Shown here piece after piece: positions 1 through 11,059 of a DNA stretch of 64,000 nt. Each line of letters begins with the position of its first letter. Position 1 is the stretch's first letter. Location of the stretch: positions 2,542,001-2,606,000 of the forward strand of contig CP099425.1 of assembly GCA_024114885.1 (NCBI GenBank), given 5' to 3'. The position numbers and the translations under genes were made by a program. Source of the stretch: Septoria linicola. Its lineage: Eukaryota > Ascomycota > Dothideomycetes > Mycosphaerellales > Mycosphaerellaceae. Under the pieces are notes generated by a model that saw nothing but the letters and a program-made list of their open reading frames with translations, ran no database searches and was not told where the DNA came from.

Positions 1-3000
1 AGGATAGCGAATAAGGTAGCTAGTATCGACGGTCCTATTAATATCGGCTAAGTCGCTTCTATTACGTAGGAAGATTAAGACGATCTAATCGGCGCCTACG
101 TAGCTAGAGATAGCGTAAAGATAAAGTAGAACCTAAATCCTTCTCGTCTAGTCGGAAGATAGCTAATAGGAGTATAGAAGCGAATTACGACTTAGGCTAT
201 AGCTATAAGAAGCTACGCTTACCGTTACTCTTATATTAAAGAGGTTAAAGATAAAAACTAGCTAGCTCCTTACCTTATAGATATAAGAGAGTTTAAGGAT
301 TCTTAAACTTAGAGATATAATAACGATAAGGTCGAGGATAAGTAGATATACGACTACCTAAACAGTCTACTAGTTCTAGTCGCTCCTACGTATACTTAAA
401 AGCGAAAGAAGGCTAAGGAGCCTCTAAAGACTAAGCGTACGGATAACTACCTTCGAGCTATATACGCTAATAATAACGCTAACGTCTTCTAGATAGATAA
501 AATACTCGAATCTAAGGTCTAGTTAAGCTTAGTAGAGATTATTCTCTATAGCGAGCGAGTATTATATTTCTTATAAGGTCGTATTCCGAACGATATAGAT
601 CTACGTAAGAAGCTTAATAAGCTCTATATAAAGAAGCGTACGAATAGAGGTAGTAGAGCTAAGATTAGCGTATATTCTCTACTATCTAAAGCCTTTAGTA
701 AGTAGGTAGAGGAGGAGCTAATAAAAGCTGTTTTAGTAACTAATATTAAGGCCTTCTAGGCTACCGCTATAGCGATTAATATAGTGAAACCTAGGCTCGC
801 TTCTAAGCTTTACGAGCGAACTAATAATATCCTTCTATCGTTTAATAATATCTATTAAATTATTCTAAGTATCTATATACCTACGAAGTATAGACCTCGA
901 ATAATAGCTTATAAGTCTTTAATCGACGAGGGGGCTAAGTTAATAATTATACTAATCGAACATGTTCGAAAGCTTCAAGTCGGTATAACCTTTTTTAGTA
1001 ATATTACTATAGGAGGAGTTAAAGGCAAGGTTACTTTCGTTAGGTACTACTTAGAGGTATTAATCGATACCTTTAGCGTAAGAGTTACTATACTATTTCT
1101 AGTCTTACTAGCGAATAGCCCGATCTTACTTAGCTAGCTATAGGCGTAGCGAGTACGCCTAGCTTCTAAGAACTACGATAATAGCTCTTAGGAAGGCTTA
1201 ATTAGTACTCTAGACAGCTATATTGTTATATTTACTAGCTTTAATAGCTATAGTAATATACGTACTATAGAACAAGTACTAGGAAAAGCTAGAGTGTCGA
1301 GAAACTAGCTCTAGTCGATAGTATAAGATTAATTAGGGCTCTAACGCGTACGTCGCGTCTAGATTTAGTAGAAATTAGTATCTAAACTCTAACTTTCAGT
1401 AATTACTAGCTAAAGAATATAGAGTATACTATCGAGGACTCTAAATTATATAATAGCGAGGAGTAGGGAGAGAGATTATAAGCTTTTCAAGCTTCTACTA
1501 CCCTTTCTATATAAGGTTTAGTAGTTAGAGGTAAAAACTCTACTTAGGAGGGTTAGCTAGTAGAACGTTCTATAGTTACCTTTTTAAACGATAATTACGT
1601 TATACCTCCTATACTATACTTTAAACTATACTAGTAGTATAGATAGATAAGCGATTAGTACTAGTATTCGTTTATAGTTACCGACAGCCCTAAACTCCTA
1701 GAGAATTAAGTCTTTAACTACCTTACGTAGTAGTTATTGTATATAAAGGTAATTTACTTTAGAGATTATTTTATAGCAGACTTAATTAGACAAAGCACCT
1801 CTCTATAATAGTAGCTCGAGCTATTAAGACGAGTTAACTATAGCTAGACTTAAATATAGTATAACTATCTCGTAGCTATAGCCGTTAAAGGTAACGTCGC
1901 TAAATTTAGCTAAAATAATTAACTTAAGAAGCTTTTACTAGCTACTAGCGAAGCTAAGCTAGTTTATACTAGCGAGCGAGACTTATACTAGAGTATTAGA
2001 TATAGTTTTAACGATACTATACTAGTGTCTTAATCGAGCTAGGGTTTAAATTATAGATACGAATACTTGATAATTGCCTATAAGAAGCTTAGAGAGGCGG
2101 AGCTAGCTATCTAAGAACCCGGACTCTACGATAAGGTTATCTTCGATAAAGTAGACGACGAGCTTAGTAAGGAGACGTACGTTATCTCGGCCGCTATTAA
2201 TATAGTAGTAGAGAGAGCTTATAATAAAGAAGCTACGAGGTAGTAGAAACTAGATAATTATATTAGCGTCTATACTCTTTATAAACGAGTTACTAATAAG
2301 ATCAAACTAGTAAATATAGATATTACTATAACTAATAGTTTAAACCCTAGCGGATTAAAGGATTAGTGACGGACTTATATTAAGAAGGAAGCGGCTATAC
2401 TACCTAGCACTAGACCTTATAATAGTAAGTACTTAACTAAGAGATTCTCGACGATCGAGCCTAGATTACGTCTTATGCCTAAACGGCTTATAAAGTTCAA
2501 ACCTAGTATAGAACTACTACCGAAGGAGCTAGATTTGTTATACTATATACTAAGGAATCGAGAAGGTACCTTTATATAGAACTTTACGTATTTAGGCCGA
2601 ATTAATCCTAATATTGCTCTACTATAGAAGATTTAGATAATTCCTTACGAGCTATAGTAGTATCTAGGCTTCAAGCTAAACCTATCTCTATAATATATCG
2701 TAGAAGACATACTAAGACAACGAATCTAAGCTAGAACTCTTAAGCTATACTATAGTACCTACCGAAATCTATACTTCCTTATTAGTAAGAAGACAGAGGT
2801 AGGTAAGCTAAAGAAGTATCGGTTAATTAACGTAGCTTAGAAGTTTAATTAAGTTACTATAAGAGATTCGAACTTGCTACCTAACGCTAAGGGTTTCTCT
2901 AAGGACTTTACTAGCTATACGCTAGCCTCGTTAGTTAATATCTTCTCTAGATATAACTAAATTCTACTCGATAAATTATATAGAGACCTTATAGGCTTCG

Positions 3001-5600
3001 ACTTACTACTAGGACTATTATAGTAGATAACGTTACTATAAGGAGCTACGAATTCTATTACCTAGTTCGTTCGTATTATTAATCAAGTACTTATAGAGTA
3101 TGTCTCGTATAAGGCACGGCCGTTCTTTAATAATATCGGTATTAAAGAGCCTAAGACGAAGTACGATAGTAAAGAGGTTAAACCTAGCCTCTACTATTAC
3201 GTTATTAAATATATTATAGCTATAGACGACGTTCTCTATAATATAGAACGAGCTAATATAATAGTAGCTTTTAATAAGCTATAGCTCTATTACGAACAAC
3301 TAGTAATTATTAGTTACCTTACTAGTATCGATAGTCGCTATCTAGACTTCGCGAGAGTAGCGAAAATTAAGAAATAGCCGACTCTAGAGAATTAGAAGGA
3401 GGTCCGAACCTTCCTCGACGTAGTTACGTACTACTACGTCTAGGTTAAAGGTTTTACGATTATCCTTACTCTACTATTTAAACTCTTATAGAAGGATACT
3501 AAGTTTTAATAGACTACTAAGTACTAACTAGCTAAAGATATCGTCTTAAAGGTACTAGTTTCAGCCCTAGCCCTAGTTACTCTTAACTATAGAGAAGGAG
3601 TAGGACTTATTATCGTAGGCGTAGATTCGAGTAGTAAAGGTTAGGGATATACGCTTTCCTAATATAATCGAGACGAGCTACTCCTTCGCTATCTAGTTCG
3701 ATATAAGTCCGGCCTATTTAACCTAGTAGAGGTTAAGTACGATACTAGAAAGCGCGAATACCTTAGTATACTAAAGGTATTAAAGAAGCTAAAACTATAG
3801 CTATTCGGAGTATACTTTCAACTAGAGATTAATATAAATACCCTCGTTTACTAGCTTAATAAAGCTGCCTCTAATTTGCCGAATATAGTAATAACGCGCT
3901 AGCTAGTATAGATCTACCTCTTCGACTTCAACGTTATATATATTCCTAGTAAGAAGTATATAGCTCTAGATTCGTTATCGAGGAAGCCTATTACGCCTAA
4001 AGATATAGAGGCTATAGAATAGGAAGAAGACGTAGATCTAATAATTAATAAGTAATTCTTTAATACCTTTTACGTTAACGCTTTCTCTATATAGGTAATT
4101 TAGAGCGAGCTACCTATAATTAATAGGATCTACTCTTAGGAGTTAATAAATATCGCTTTCGTACTTATACGAATACAAAAACCTAAGAGAGTTTCTAATA
4201 ACGAGTATAAGCGATTAAGGAAGAAGTGTCGGCTATTTTATATTAAGAATAACTAGCTCTAGCGCTAAGAACGAGTAGCTAGACTTCTATAGCGAGTTAT
4301 CGATAAACCTAAAGCGCGAGCTCGTATCGTTAAGGTATACTATTATAAGAACGGTTACCGTAGCGCTAAATAGACGTATAATCTTATCTAGAAACGATAG
4401 TAGTAGGATAGGGTTTAGGCTTAAATTTCGCTCGCTATTCGGTAGTATACTATTTATAGTCTTTAGTATAGGAGATAGGTACCTAGAGAACTATAGATCC
4501 TACTCTAAGTTATAGTCGGCTAGTAGTAGTATATCGATAGCTTATATATCTCGAAGAACTATTCGTTAATAGTTATACGCGAATCTCTATCGCGCTAGCT
4601 AGAAGTACGTATATTCTAGTATCTAGTAAAGAGTATCTCCTTAGTATAGATAGTAAGGTTTATATAGGAAGAGATCTTTTACTAGTAGGGTACTACTATA
4701 GAAGTTATCCTCGATAACTATAAGACTAACCTTAGTAATATAGAGAAGCTACTACTATCGTATAGTATTAAACATATTAATATTTCGCCGTACTACTCTT
4801 AGTCTAACGCTATCGTTAAAGTCAGCTATAAGACGATATTAGACGCTTACTTAAAGCTCTCTAATAGTAGCCTTTATTCGATTTAGGACTATATTCTAGT
4901 AGTACTATAGGTAGAAAGAACGATAATAGTCTCTACTACTAGCCTAACGCTATTAGAGGTAATAATTAAGCGTAACGTAGTACTACTAATCGAACTAGAA
5001 TACTATACCTTCCGGATTATAGATTAGGGTAAGGTTAAGACTAGAGTAGAGCTTCTTACGATTCGAGCTCAAGCCCTAGAAGCTATAGAAACGATCGTAG
5101 AAGAAGGATAGCTATGTTAATAGCGTCTCTAAGAATAGAATAAGGCGTACTTCGATAAATATCGCTATACGGACCTTACTATACTAAAGGAAAGAGATCT
5201 CGTATTAGTATACCGCTCTAAGTTAAAAACTAGCTTCTCCTATAAGCTTATATTTAGGTAGGAAGGCCTTTTTAGAGTATCTAAAGTATTATAGAGAGGT
5301 ATATCGTATAAGCTTAAGGAACTAGATAGCTTAAAACGAGAGTATATCTATAAGAGAATAGACTTTAAGAAATATACCTTTCTACGAGAAAACCTAAAGC
5401 TAGTTCTAGATTAGGTTAAACTAGAAGAAGTACTACTACTAATAGAGAAGGTTATAGAACTAGGACTTCTACCTAGGTATAAGTATCTATAGATCTTTAT
5501 TAGTAAGCTATTAGTAATAACTTAATAAGAAAGGGAGAGTTATATACGCTAGCTACTAATAGAGCTTAAAGAAGAAGTAGAAGACTTAGTAAGCTAAAGG
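1..5600 (+). pseudogene. RIP-inactivated gag-pol polyprotein of family A (protease, RT, RNase H, integrase)
   Basis: One forward frame can be followed throughout, broken by many TAG/TAA codons at expected Gln/Trp positions. A retropepsin-like motif (LIDEGA) lies near 925-945. Reverse transcriptase follows at about 2740-3220, with RLINVA near 2820 and the active-site region PFFNNIGIK near 3119; the usual Asp-Asp reads Asn-Asn. An RNase H-like segment lies near 3610-3990 (VGVDSSSKG, ending in LDSLSRKP). Integrase covers about 4260-5060, with IDSLYIS near 4533, ILDNYKTN near 4709 and ISPYYSxSN near 4785, the last matching the usual SPYHPQxN signature. Order protease-RT-RNase H-integrase is that of Ty3/gypsy. 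No C-terminal chromodomain was recognised. The product would copy and integrate the element, but as written no functional protein is possible. Confidence 0.85.
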
Positions 5601-5640
5601 CTAAAGCTAGCCTAGTAGAGCTAAAGAAGTAGAAATTCGA
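1..5640 (+). mobile_element. Ty3/gypsy family A, copy 1, 5'-truncated by the window edge
   Basis: This is the 3' portion of an LTR retrotransposon. The window begins inside its gag region, judged by alignment to copy 2, whose matching sequence starts near 30362. The two copies stay collinear from here to about 5262, apart from the chromovirus inserted into copy 2, and differ mainly by C/T and G/A transitions. CpA/TpG are nearly absent, as expected after RIP. Copy 2 breaks off near 42306, so 5263-5640 is represented only here. I could not find a convincing 3' LTR; it may lie in the unassigned stretch 5640-6680 or be lost. The polyprotein is annotated separately. Confidence 0.85.
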
Positions 5641-5734
5641 TAGGCGATACTTAATTAGGGGTATAAGCTAAGATCTAGCTACTAAAGCCTAGCCTCTACT
5701 ATAAAAAAGACTAATATTCCTAAGTCTATACTAT

Positions 5735-5994
5735 CCTAAGCGCTTCTTTTATTTCTAGAGCTACTATCGAGCTCTAATCTAACCTTCCTAAGCGCTTCTT
5801 TTGTTCCTAAAGCTACTATTAAGCTCTAATCGGAGCTTCCTAAGCTTATAATTTACTAGACTAGTAGAAATCTAGCTAAATCTTAGCTATCCTAAGTACT
5901 TCTTTTATTCCTAGAGCTACTATCGAGCTCTAATCTAAGCTTCCTAAGCTTCTCTTTTACTAGATTAGTAGAAATCTAGCTAATCCTAACTGTC
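5735..5994. repeat. 52-bp tandem repeat, five units
   Basis: Units starting with CCTAAG begin at 5735, 5787, 5839, 5891 and 5943, and the next degenerate unit (CCTAACGC) at 5995, so the spacing is exactly 52 bases. Units 1, 2 and 4 share a core with GAGCTACTATCGAGCTC or a close variant. Units 3 and 5 instead share a TAGAAATCTAGCTAA core, giving an alternating higher-order pattern. More degenerate relatives may continue to about 6200. It lies just 3' of the family A pol and could be part of that element's 3' untranslated region or LTR. Confidence 0.85.
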
Positions 5995-6683
5995 CTAACG
6001 CTATTTTCTATAGCTAAGATAAGTATCTATATAGCTAGTTACTCCTCTAAGCTTAACTTTTAAATATAGATTCTATATCTAATAGCTAACCTACTATCCT
6101 ACTCCTTTTTCTAAGTCTCGAGCCTACTATCGCTATAAAAGTTAGCTATCCTAAGCTACTTTCTACTACTAGGTCTTAAAATCTAAGCTAGACCTATACT
6201 CTTAAAGCTCTTTTCTACTAGCGATTTCTAAGGTTAGCGCTACGATCTACCTTCCTAGAGCCCTTTTCTATTACTAATCGAAGAAGAGAGATAAGGGTTT
6301 TCTATCCTAAAGATCTTTTTACTACTAATTTTCGCCTAACTAAAAGAGTCGCTAAAAATATTAGTTTCTAGTAGAGAATTCTTAAAGTTTAAGGTTTTCG
6401 GCCTACGTAAGGGTAGAGAAGCTTGAACCTTTAGCGATAGTAGCTCTAATAGCTCCTTCCTAGCTATTAATTATAGCGCTAGCGGTCTCTTATAATATAG
6501 AAAGCGCGATCTAGTAAGCCGACTAGGTATACGAAAAATAAGGCTCTTTTAAGTTAGTAGGAGTAACGACGATAGTATCTAAGTCTTAGTCCTTATTAGT
6601 AATAGTAAGGTATATACTATAGTAGTTAGTAGTAGCGTTAGTAGTATACGACAGCTACGGAAGCGTTAAGGTAAAGTGAACTT
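5995..6683. other. Unassigned RIP-affected sequence after the tandem repeat
   Basis: No recognisable gene. CCTAAG-like words from the neighbouring 52-bp repeat recur at wider spacing up to about 6200. The 3' LTR of family A copy 1 would be expected here, but without a second LTR for comparison I cannot delimit it. Confidence 0.4.
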
Positions 6684-6710
6684 TTAGTTATCTTTTTAAA
6701 TAATAACTAA
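6684..6710. repeat. Imperfect palindrome of the TAGTTATC...GATAACTA type
   Basis: TTAGTTAT at the left is mirrored by ATAACTAA at the right around a T/A-rich centre. Similar palindromes occur at 28803-28827 (perfect 12-base arms) and 27849-27873. It separates the family A remnant from the start of ORF D. Confidence 0.6.
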
Positions 6711-6959
6711 AACCTTATATAACTAAGCCTTACGTATAGACCCCTAATCCTAATAGTAGTTACGCTACTACGGTAAGGTATATAATTAGACTACTTTTAT
6801 ACTCTAAACGATCTCTTCTTCCTTATTAACTATTAATTAGTTACTATAGAGCCTTACTTCTATTAAGTTTAGTTCTTATCTTTCGTTACTATCTAGTAAC
6901 GCTACCTAGCTATTTATATACGTAAGCGGCAACTAATATAATAGAAAACTCTTTAACTA

Positions 6960-9802
6960 GTTACGCGCCTAACCCTCCTCGCTATTTAAGTTACTTATTA
7001 CTAGTTACGCGCTTTATATCGCCTTAAGCTACTAATACGACTATTTAAAGACGTTCTCTTTCTCTATCGTATATAAAGAACAAGACTTCCCCTTTCTAGC
7101 GTTCTTTAACGCTTAAACGCTTATTAAGACTAGCGCTTTCGCCTTCTACCTCGCCTATTCGAAGTCCTATATAAGAACTACCTAGATAAGAGTCTCTAAA
7201 GAAACAACGAAAGATAGCTTCTTTAAGTTCTATATAAGGTATAGCGCTCGCTCGTATTAATCGCGAAGGCTCTATCGTTAGCTTCTAGCCTTTAAGCGGA
7301 TCTCTTACTAGTATAACGAATCTTAATAACGCTACCGAAGCTATTCTATCGCTAGAGACACTATAAGAATAAGAGGAGAGTATCGACTTAGTACTTAAGT
7401 AAGTCGAGGAAGTAAACGATAGAATAAAGATCGGTATATTTAACTTCTTTAAACGCCTCTTCGCTAAGATTTTGCTAAAGCACCTTAACGCGTAGAGTAT
7501 AAAGCACGATAATATAAAGAAGATACGCTAAGAAGGCTAAGACTTAGTAAAAGAGAGAAACTTAATCTAGTAGTAGCTACGTATAGAGTTTAGGTACGAG
7601 TAGAACTTTCTCTTCCTTAACTAAGTCTTATATAATAAAGAGATACTTAGGAACCTTCGCTAATAGTTAAATAAGTATAAAGGCGTCTTCGAAGAGAGCG
7701 AGCCTAAAGACTAGGCTTTCTCGACGTAGTAGAAGTAAGACCGTTTCTACTAATAGGTAGCGAATATATTCTCTCGTAGCTAGTATTTTTAGCTATAGAG
7801 AAGTAAGAAGACTCCTAGCTCGTAAGACTTAGGCTTTATTAATATAAACTTAGATAGGAGACGCTACTAGAACAAGTTTAAGGTAGAACTCTCGTAAGTC
7901 GACGTATTTAGCTATAAGATAAGAGAAGCGCGCCTAGAGGTAGGCTATAAGCTTAATTAGTATAGATTTATAGTTAAGCTTACTAAGAGAGAGCGTAAAG
8001 GAGAGACTTTTAAAGAACCGACTTACGTGTTCTTAGTAGTAGAAAGACAGCTCTTAATGTCCTATAGCCTATTACCTCTTCTTAGAAACCTAAGATCTAA
8101 TAGACGTCCTTCTTCTTCTACATCTAAGAGCCTATCCTCTTCTAGTCCTACTCCGAACTCTAGTCGAGGAGAAGAAAGTAGTTTACTTACGACCCTAGAG
8201 CCTCGTCCTAGAGATTCTATATCGCCTAGTACTATATAGAGGCTAAAAGCTTAGCTAGAGAAGTTAACGCTAAGCTCTACGAAGAAGCCTACGCCTATCT
8301 TTTATAAGAGTAGGAGACTTACTAGAATTCGAGCTAGAGAACCTATTATTACCTCGATCGAGACTTCTCCTATACTAAGCGCTTTAGGCGATAGCGATCC
8401 TATATAAGACTAAGAGTTACCTATAATAGAGCCGCTACTAGGTTTATAACGCTTATTACTAAGCGTACTAGAAGATAATAGTAGAATAGAGCTAGAGAGT
8501 AACTTAGAGCCTAATCTACGTTACTAGGCTTATATAAAGAATAGTATTACCTTCGAGATCTATTACTATATAATCGTTAGCGGTACCTTTAAAGAGGTCG
8601 ATAATGTCTAGGAGAAGAAGAAGGTAGCTAAGAGCTATACTTTAATTAATATTCCTTCGTACCTTAGCTAGCCTCTTTATAAAGAATATACGACTAAGAT
8701 AGGTAATACTATAGGTTTAAAGCTACTAAAGACAGCTAAAGTAACGTATACCCTCTACTAGCGTATTATTTAGATAGGTAGTATAGCTAATCTCTAAGCC
8801 TTTATCGCCTAGAATACTTAAAACTAGACGTAGTTTAAGCTAGAAGCGAATACTTTCTTCCCTAAGCCTATAGGACGTACTCGTCGTAGTAAGAAGAGTA
8901 CTAATACTTAGGAACTAGAGAACGATATTAACGCTCTAATACGTAAGGTAGGTAGAAGCTATCTCGGACCCTTTTAGTTCGTAGTAACTAAAGTAGACTT
9001 GAAGGTTACTTCTAACGTCTATTAGAAGGCTTAGGAGCTCTTAGACTACGATAGTAATAAGAGTACCTAGACTAATTATAGCTTCCTCTTTTATTCTTCT
9101 TCTACTAGAGGCCTATTTTAGATTCTAGACTCTTTACTCGAAGCTATATAGTAGGAGTTTATAGTATATCGATAGTATAATATAGCTATTAGTTAGTATA
9201 GTTAGTCTTATAGTATATAGTACTCGCTATCCTAATAGCTTCTTCGCTAGTATCCTCTACTATAGCTATATTAGCTAGTTACTACTCTATATACGACTAT
9301 TAAATACGTAGCCTACCTATCTACTACCTTTTATATCTTCGACGATAAGGCTAGTTCTAACTACTCTAACGGCTTCTAGTATATCGCCTTAAACGAGAAT
9401 ATACTACTTAAGGAGAAGGGCCTTAATTAGGTTCAGTTTACGATCTCTCTAGACGATACTAGCGATAGAGGACAACTTTTACTAACCTCTAACGTAGCTA
9501 GTAATAGGCTCTTTAACCCTAAGGAGGCGAAGTAGCTAGCGAGGCGTATTATCTCTAATAAGTAAAGCTATAGTATAGGCTTCGTCGAGACTATAACTCT
9601 AGTAATTACCGACGATATAAAAGCTAACCTTAACCTTAGCTAGAAGAACCCTTATACTAATATAGGCTTACTAGTTATTTCGTACCTCTACCTCTCTTAG
9701 TAGTATACTCGCGTAGATAACGAGTATTATATAATTCCGATAGTGTTTCTAGCCTACTCTAAGGGTTAAGTATTAGATAAGTTGCCTAATAGTAATCGTA
9801 TT
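6960..9802 (+). pseudogene. ORF D, 5' part: unidentified long reading frame, RIP-damaged, split by element C1
   Basis: A single forward frame can be followed from about 6960 to 9802, roughly 940 codons, broken only by TAG/TAA codons of the kind RIP makes from Gln or Trp codons. I do not recognise the protein. The stretch around 7350-7750 is charged and rich in Leu, Lys and apparent Gln, looking like coiled coil. A Ser/Pro-rich stop-free stretch of 70 codons lies at 8027-8239. Two more ordered-looking segments follow, about 8530-8960 and 9290-9790. The frame is interrupted in codon ATT at 9802 by the LTR retroelement C1 and resumes in phase at 27391, once one copy of the GTATT duplication is discounted. 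It could be an old host gene or an ORF of an uncharacterised mobile element. Its start is not defined. Confidence 0.55.
9798..9802. repeat. Target-site duplication of C1, left copy (GTATT)
   Basis: GTATT at 9798-9802 is repeated at 27386-27390, directly after the 3' LTR. Both copies are followed by A, so the duplication could be read as 6 bases (GTATTA) with the LTR starting at 9804 with TA, from an ancestral TG. The split reading frame D closes in phase across it. Confidence 0.8.
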
Positions 9803-9803
9803 A

Positions 9804-10243
9804 TAACGCGGTAGGCGTCCCTATACCTAGTAGGTAGGCCTATAGCGGCTACTACTACCTATACGTATAAGAGCGATTTTCGAGCTTACTATAGAGGTTA
9901 TAGACTATTATCCTTTATACGACTACTACTAAGGTTAGGGAGGACTACTTAGGTTACTACTTAGCGATTATATAATATAGTATTATTTAATAACTTATTC
10001 TACTTCCTACCTATCCTCTACCGGCGCTACTACTACGCGATCCTAATAGGCTTATAGCCTATATAGCCTACTATAGCTACCGACGTATACCTCTACGACG
10101 ACGCGACGTAGGTACGCTACTAATCTACCTACTATACCTGCTACTAACTACTACGTAGGGCTATCGCCCGACTCCGGCTCTACGACCTACGTATAGACTT
10201 ATATACTACTACTCCTAGGTTAGTTATAAGTTTACGTACTATA
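9804..10243 (+). repeat. C1 5' LTR (440 bp)
   Basis: It aligns over its full length with 26946-27385 and with the C2 LTR at 59673-60112; all three are 440 bases by coordinate. It begins TAACG and ends CTATA, so ancestral TG...CA ends have become TA...TA. Differences from the 3' LTR are C/T or G/A transitions where I compared them. Confidence 0.85.
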
Positions 10244-11055
10244 TAAGGAGCCGAAGGTAGAGCTACTATACGCCTTATAAGGAACTAGAAGTCGCGCTAT
10301 ATCGCGCGTAATACGTCTAAGGTAACGCGGCCTTAGTATAAAGACTTATTATATAGGAAGATATAGTACTATAAGGATTATAGATAGAATAAAGAAACGC
10401 CTTAGGAACTACTATAGTACTAGCGCGCGAGGAAGGTAACGACCGACTCTACGTAGCGTAGGCTATAAACGTATACGGGTATAAGTTTAATACTAAAAAA
10501 CTAGCTAAGGAGGGGCGCTAGGCTCTAAATTACCTAAGGAAATTAGAATTATTAGTTAACTAGAAAGGAGCTACTATAGATTACCTATAAGGCAGCTATT
10601 TCCTAGGAGCTATAAAAGGTTTATCTTTAATATCCGTATTAGGACGGAGGATATTAAGAAAGTTAGAGAAATAGTCGAGGTTACTAGCTTAGTTAAAATT
10701 GCCTAACGTACGCCTCTAGCGCGGATAGTCTAGCCCCTAGAGGCCCGACGAGAAATTAAGCGCGCTAGAGCGCTATATATCGAGTCCTTAGATCCCTTTT
10801 ACTTATAGGCTAAAGGAGTAACTTATTTTTATACCTATAGAAGAGGTAGACGAATACGACTATTACTACCTTACTTAACTTACTATAAGCTACTACTTCT
10901 AAAGTAACTAGCCTATTATATCTTCTCCTATAGATAGCTAGATCTCTAATAATACTAAGGTAAAAAGCTAGTCTACGGATAGCGTTCTAATAGAAGGATA
11001 TATCGATACTCGAGGATAGCCGGCTTAGTTAGGACCTATTTAGTAACCTATAATA
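10244..11055 (+). other. C1 leader between 5' LTR and gag
   Basis: The first bases after the LTR (TAAGGAGCCGAAGG) occupy the primer-binding position and are the same in C2 at 60113. I could not match them to a particular tRNA. No protein family was recognised in the remainder, though short coding-like stretches are present near 10800-11040. Confidence 0.5.
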
Positions 11056-11059
11056 GGCA

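Noticed and set aside
8027..8239. 70-codon frame as an independent small gene
   Set aside because: It starts at a GTG without context and is the stop-poor Ser/Pro-rich middle of the longer ORF D frame, which is collinear on both sides.
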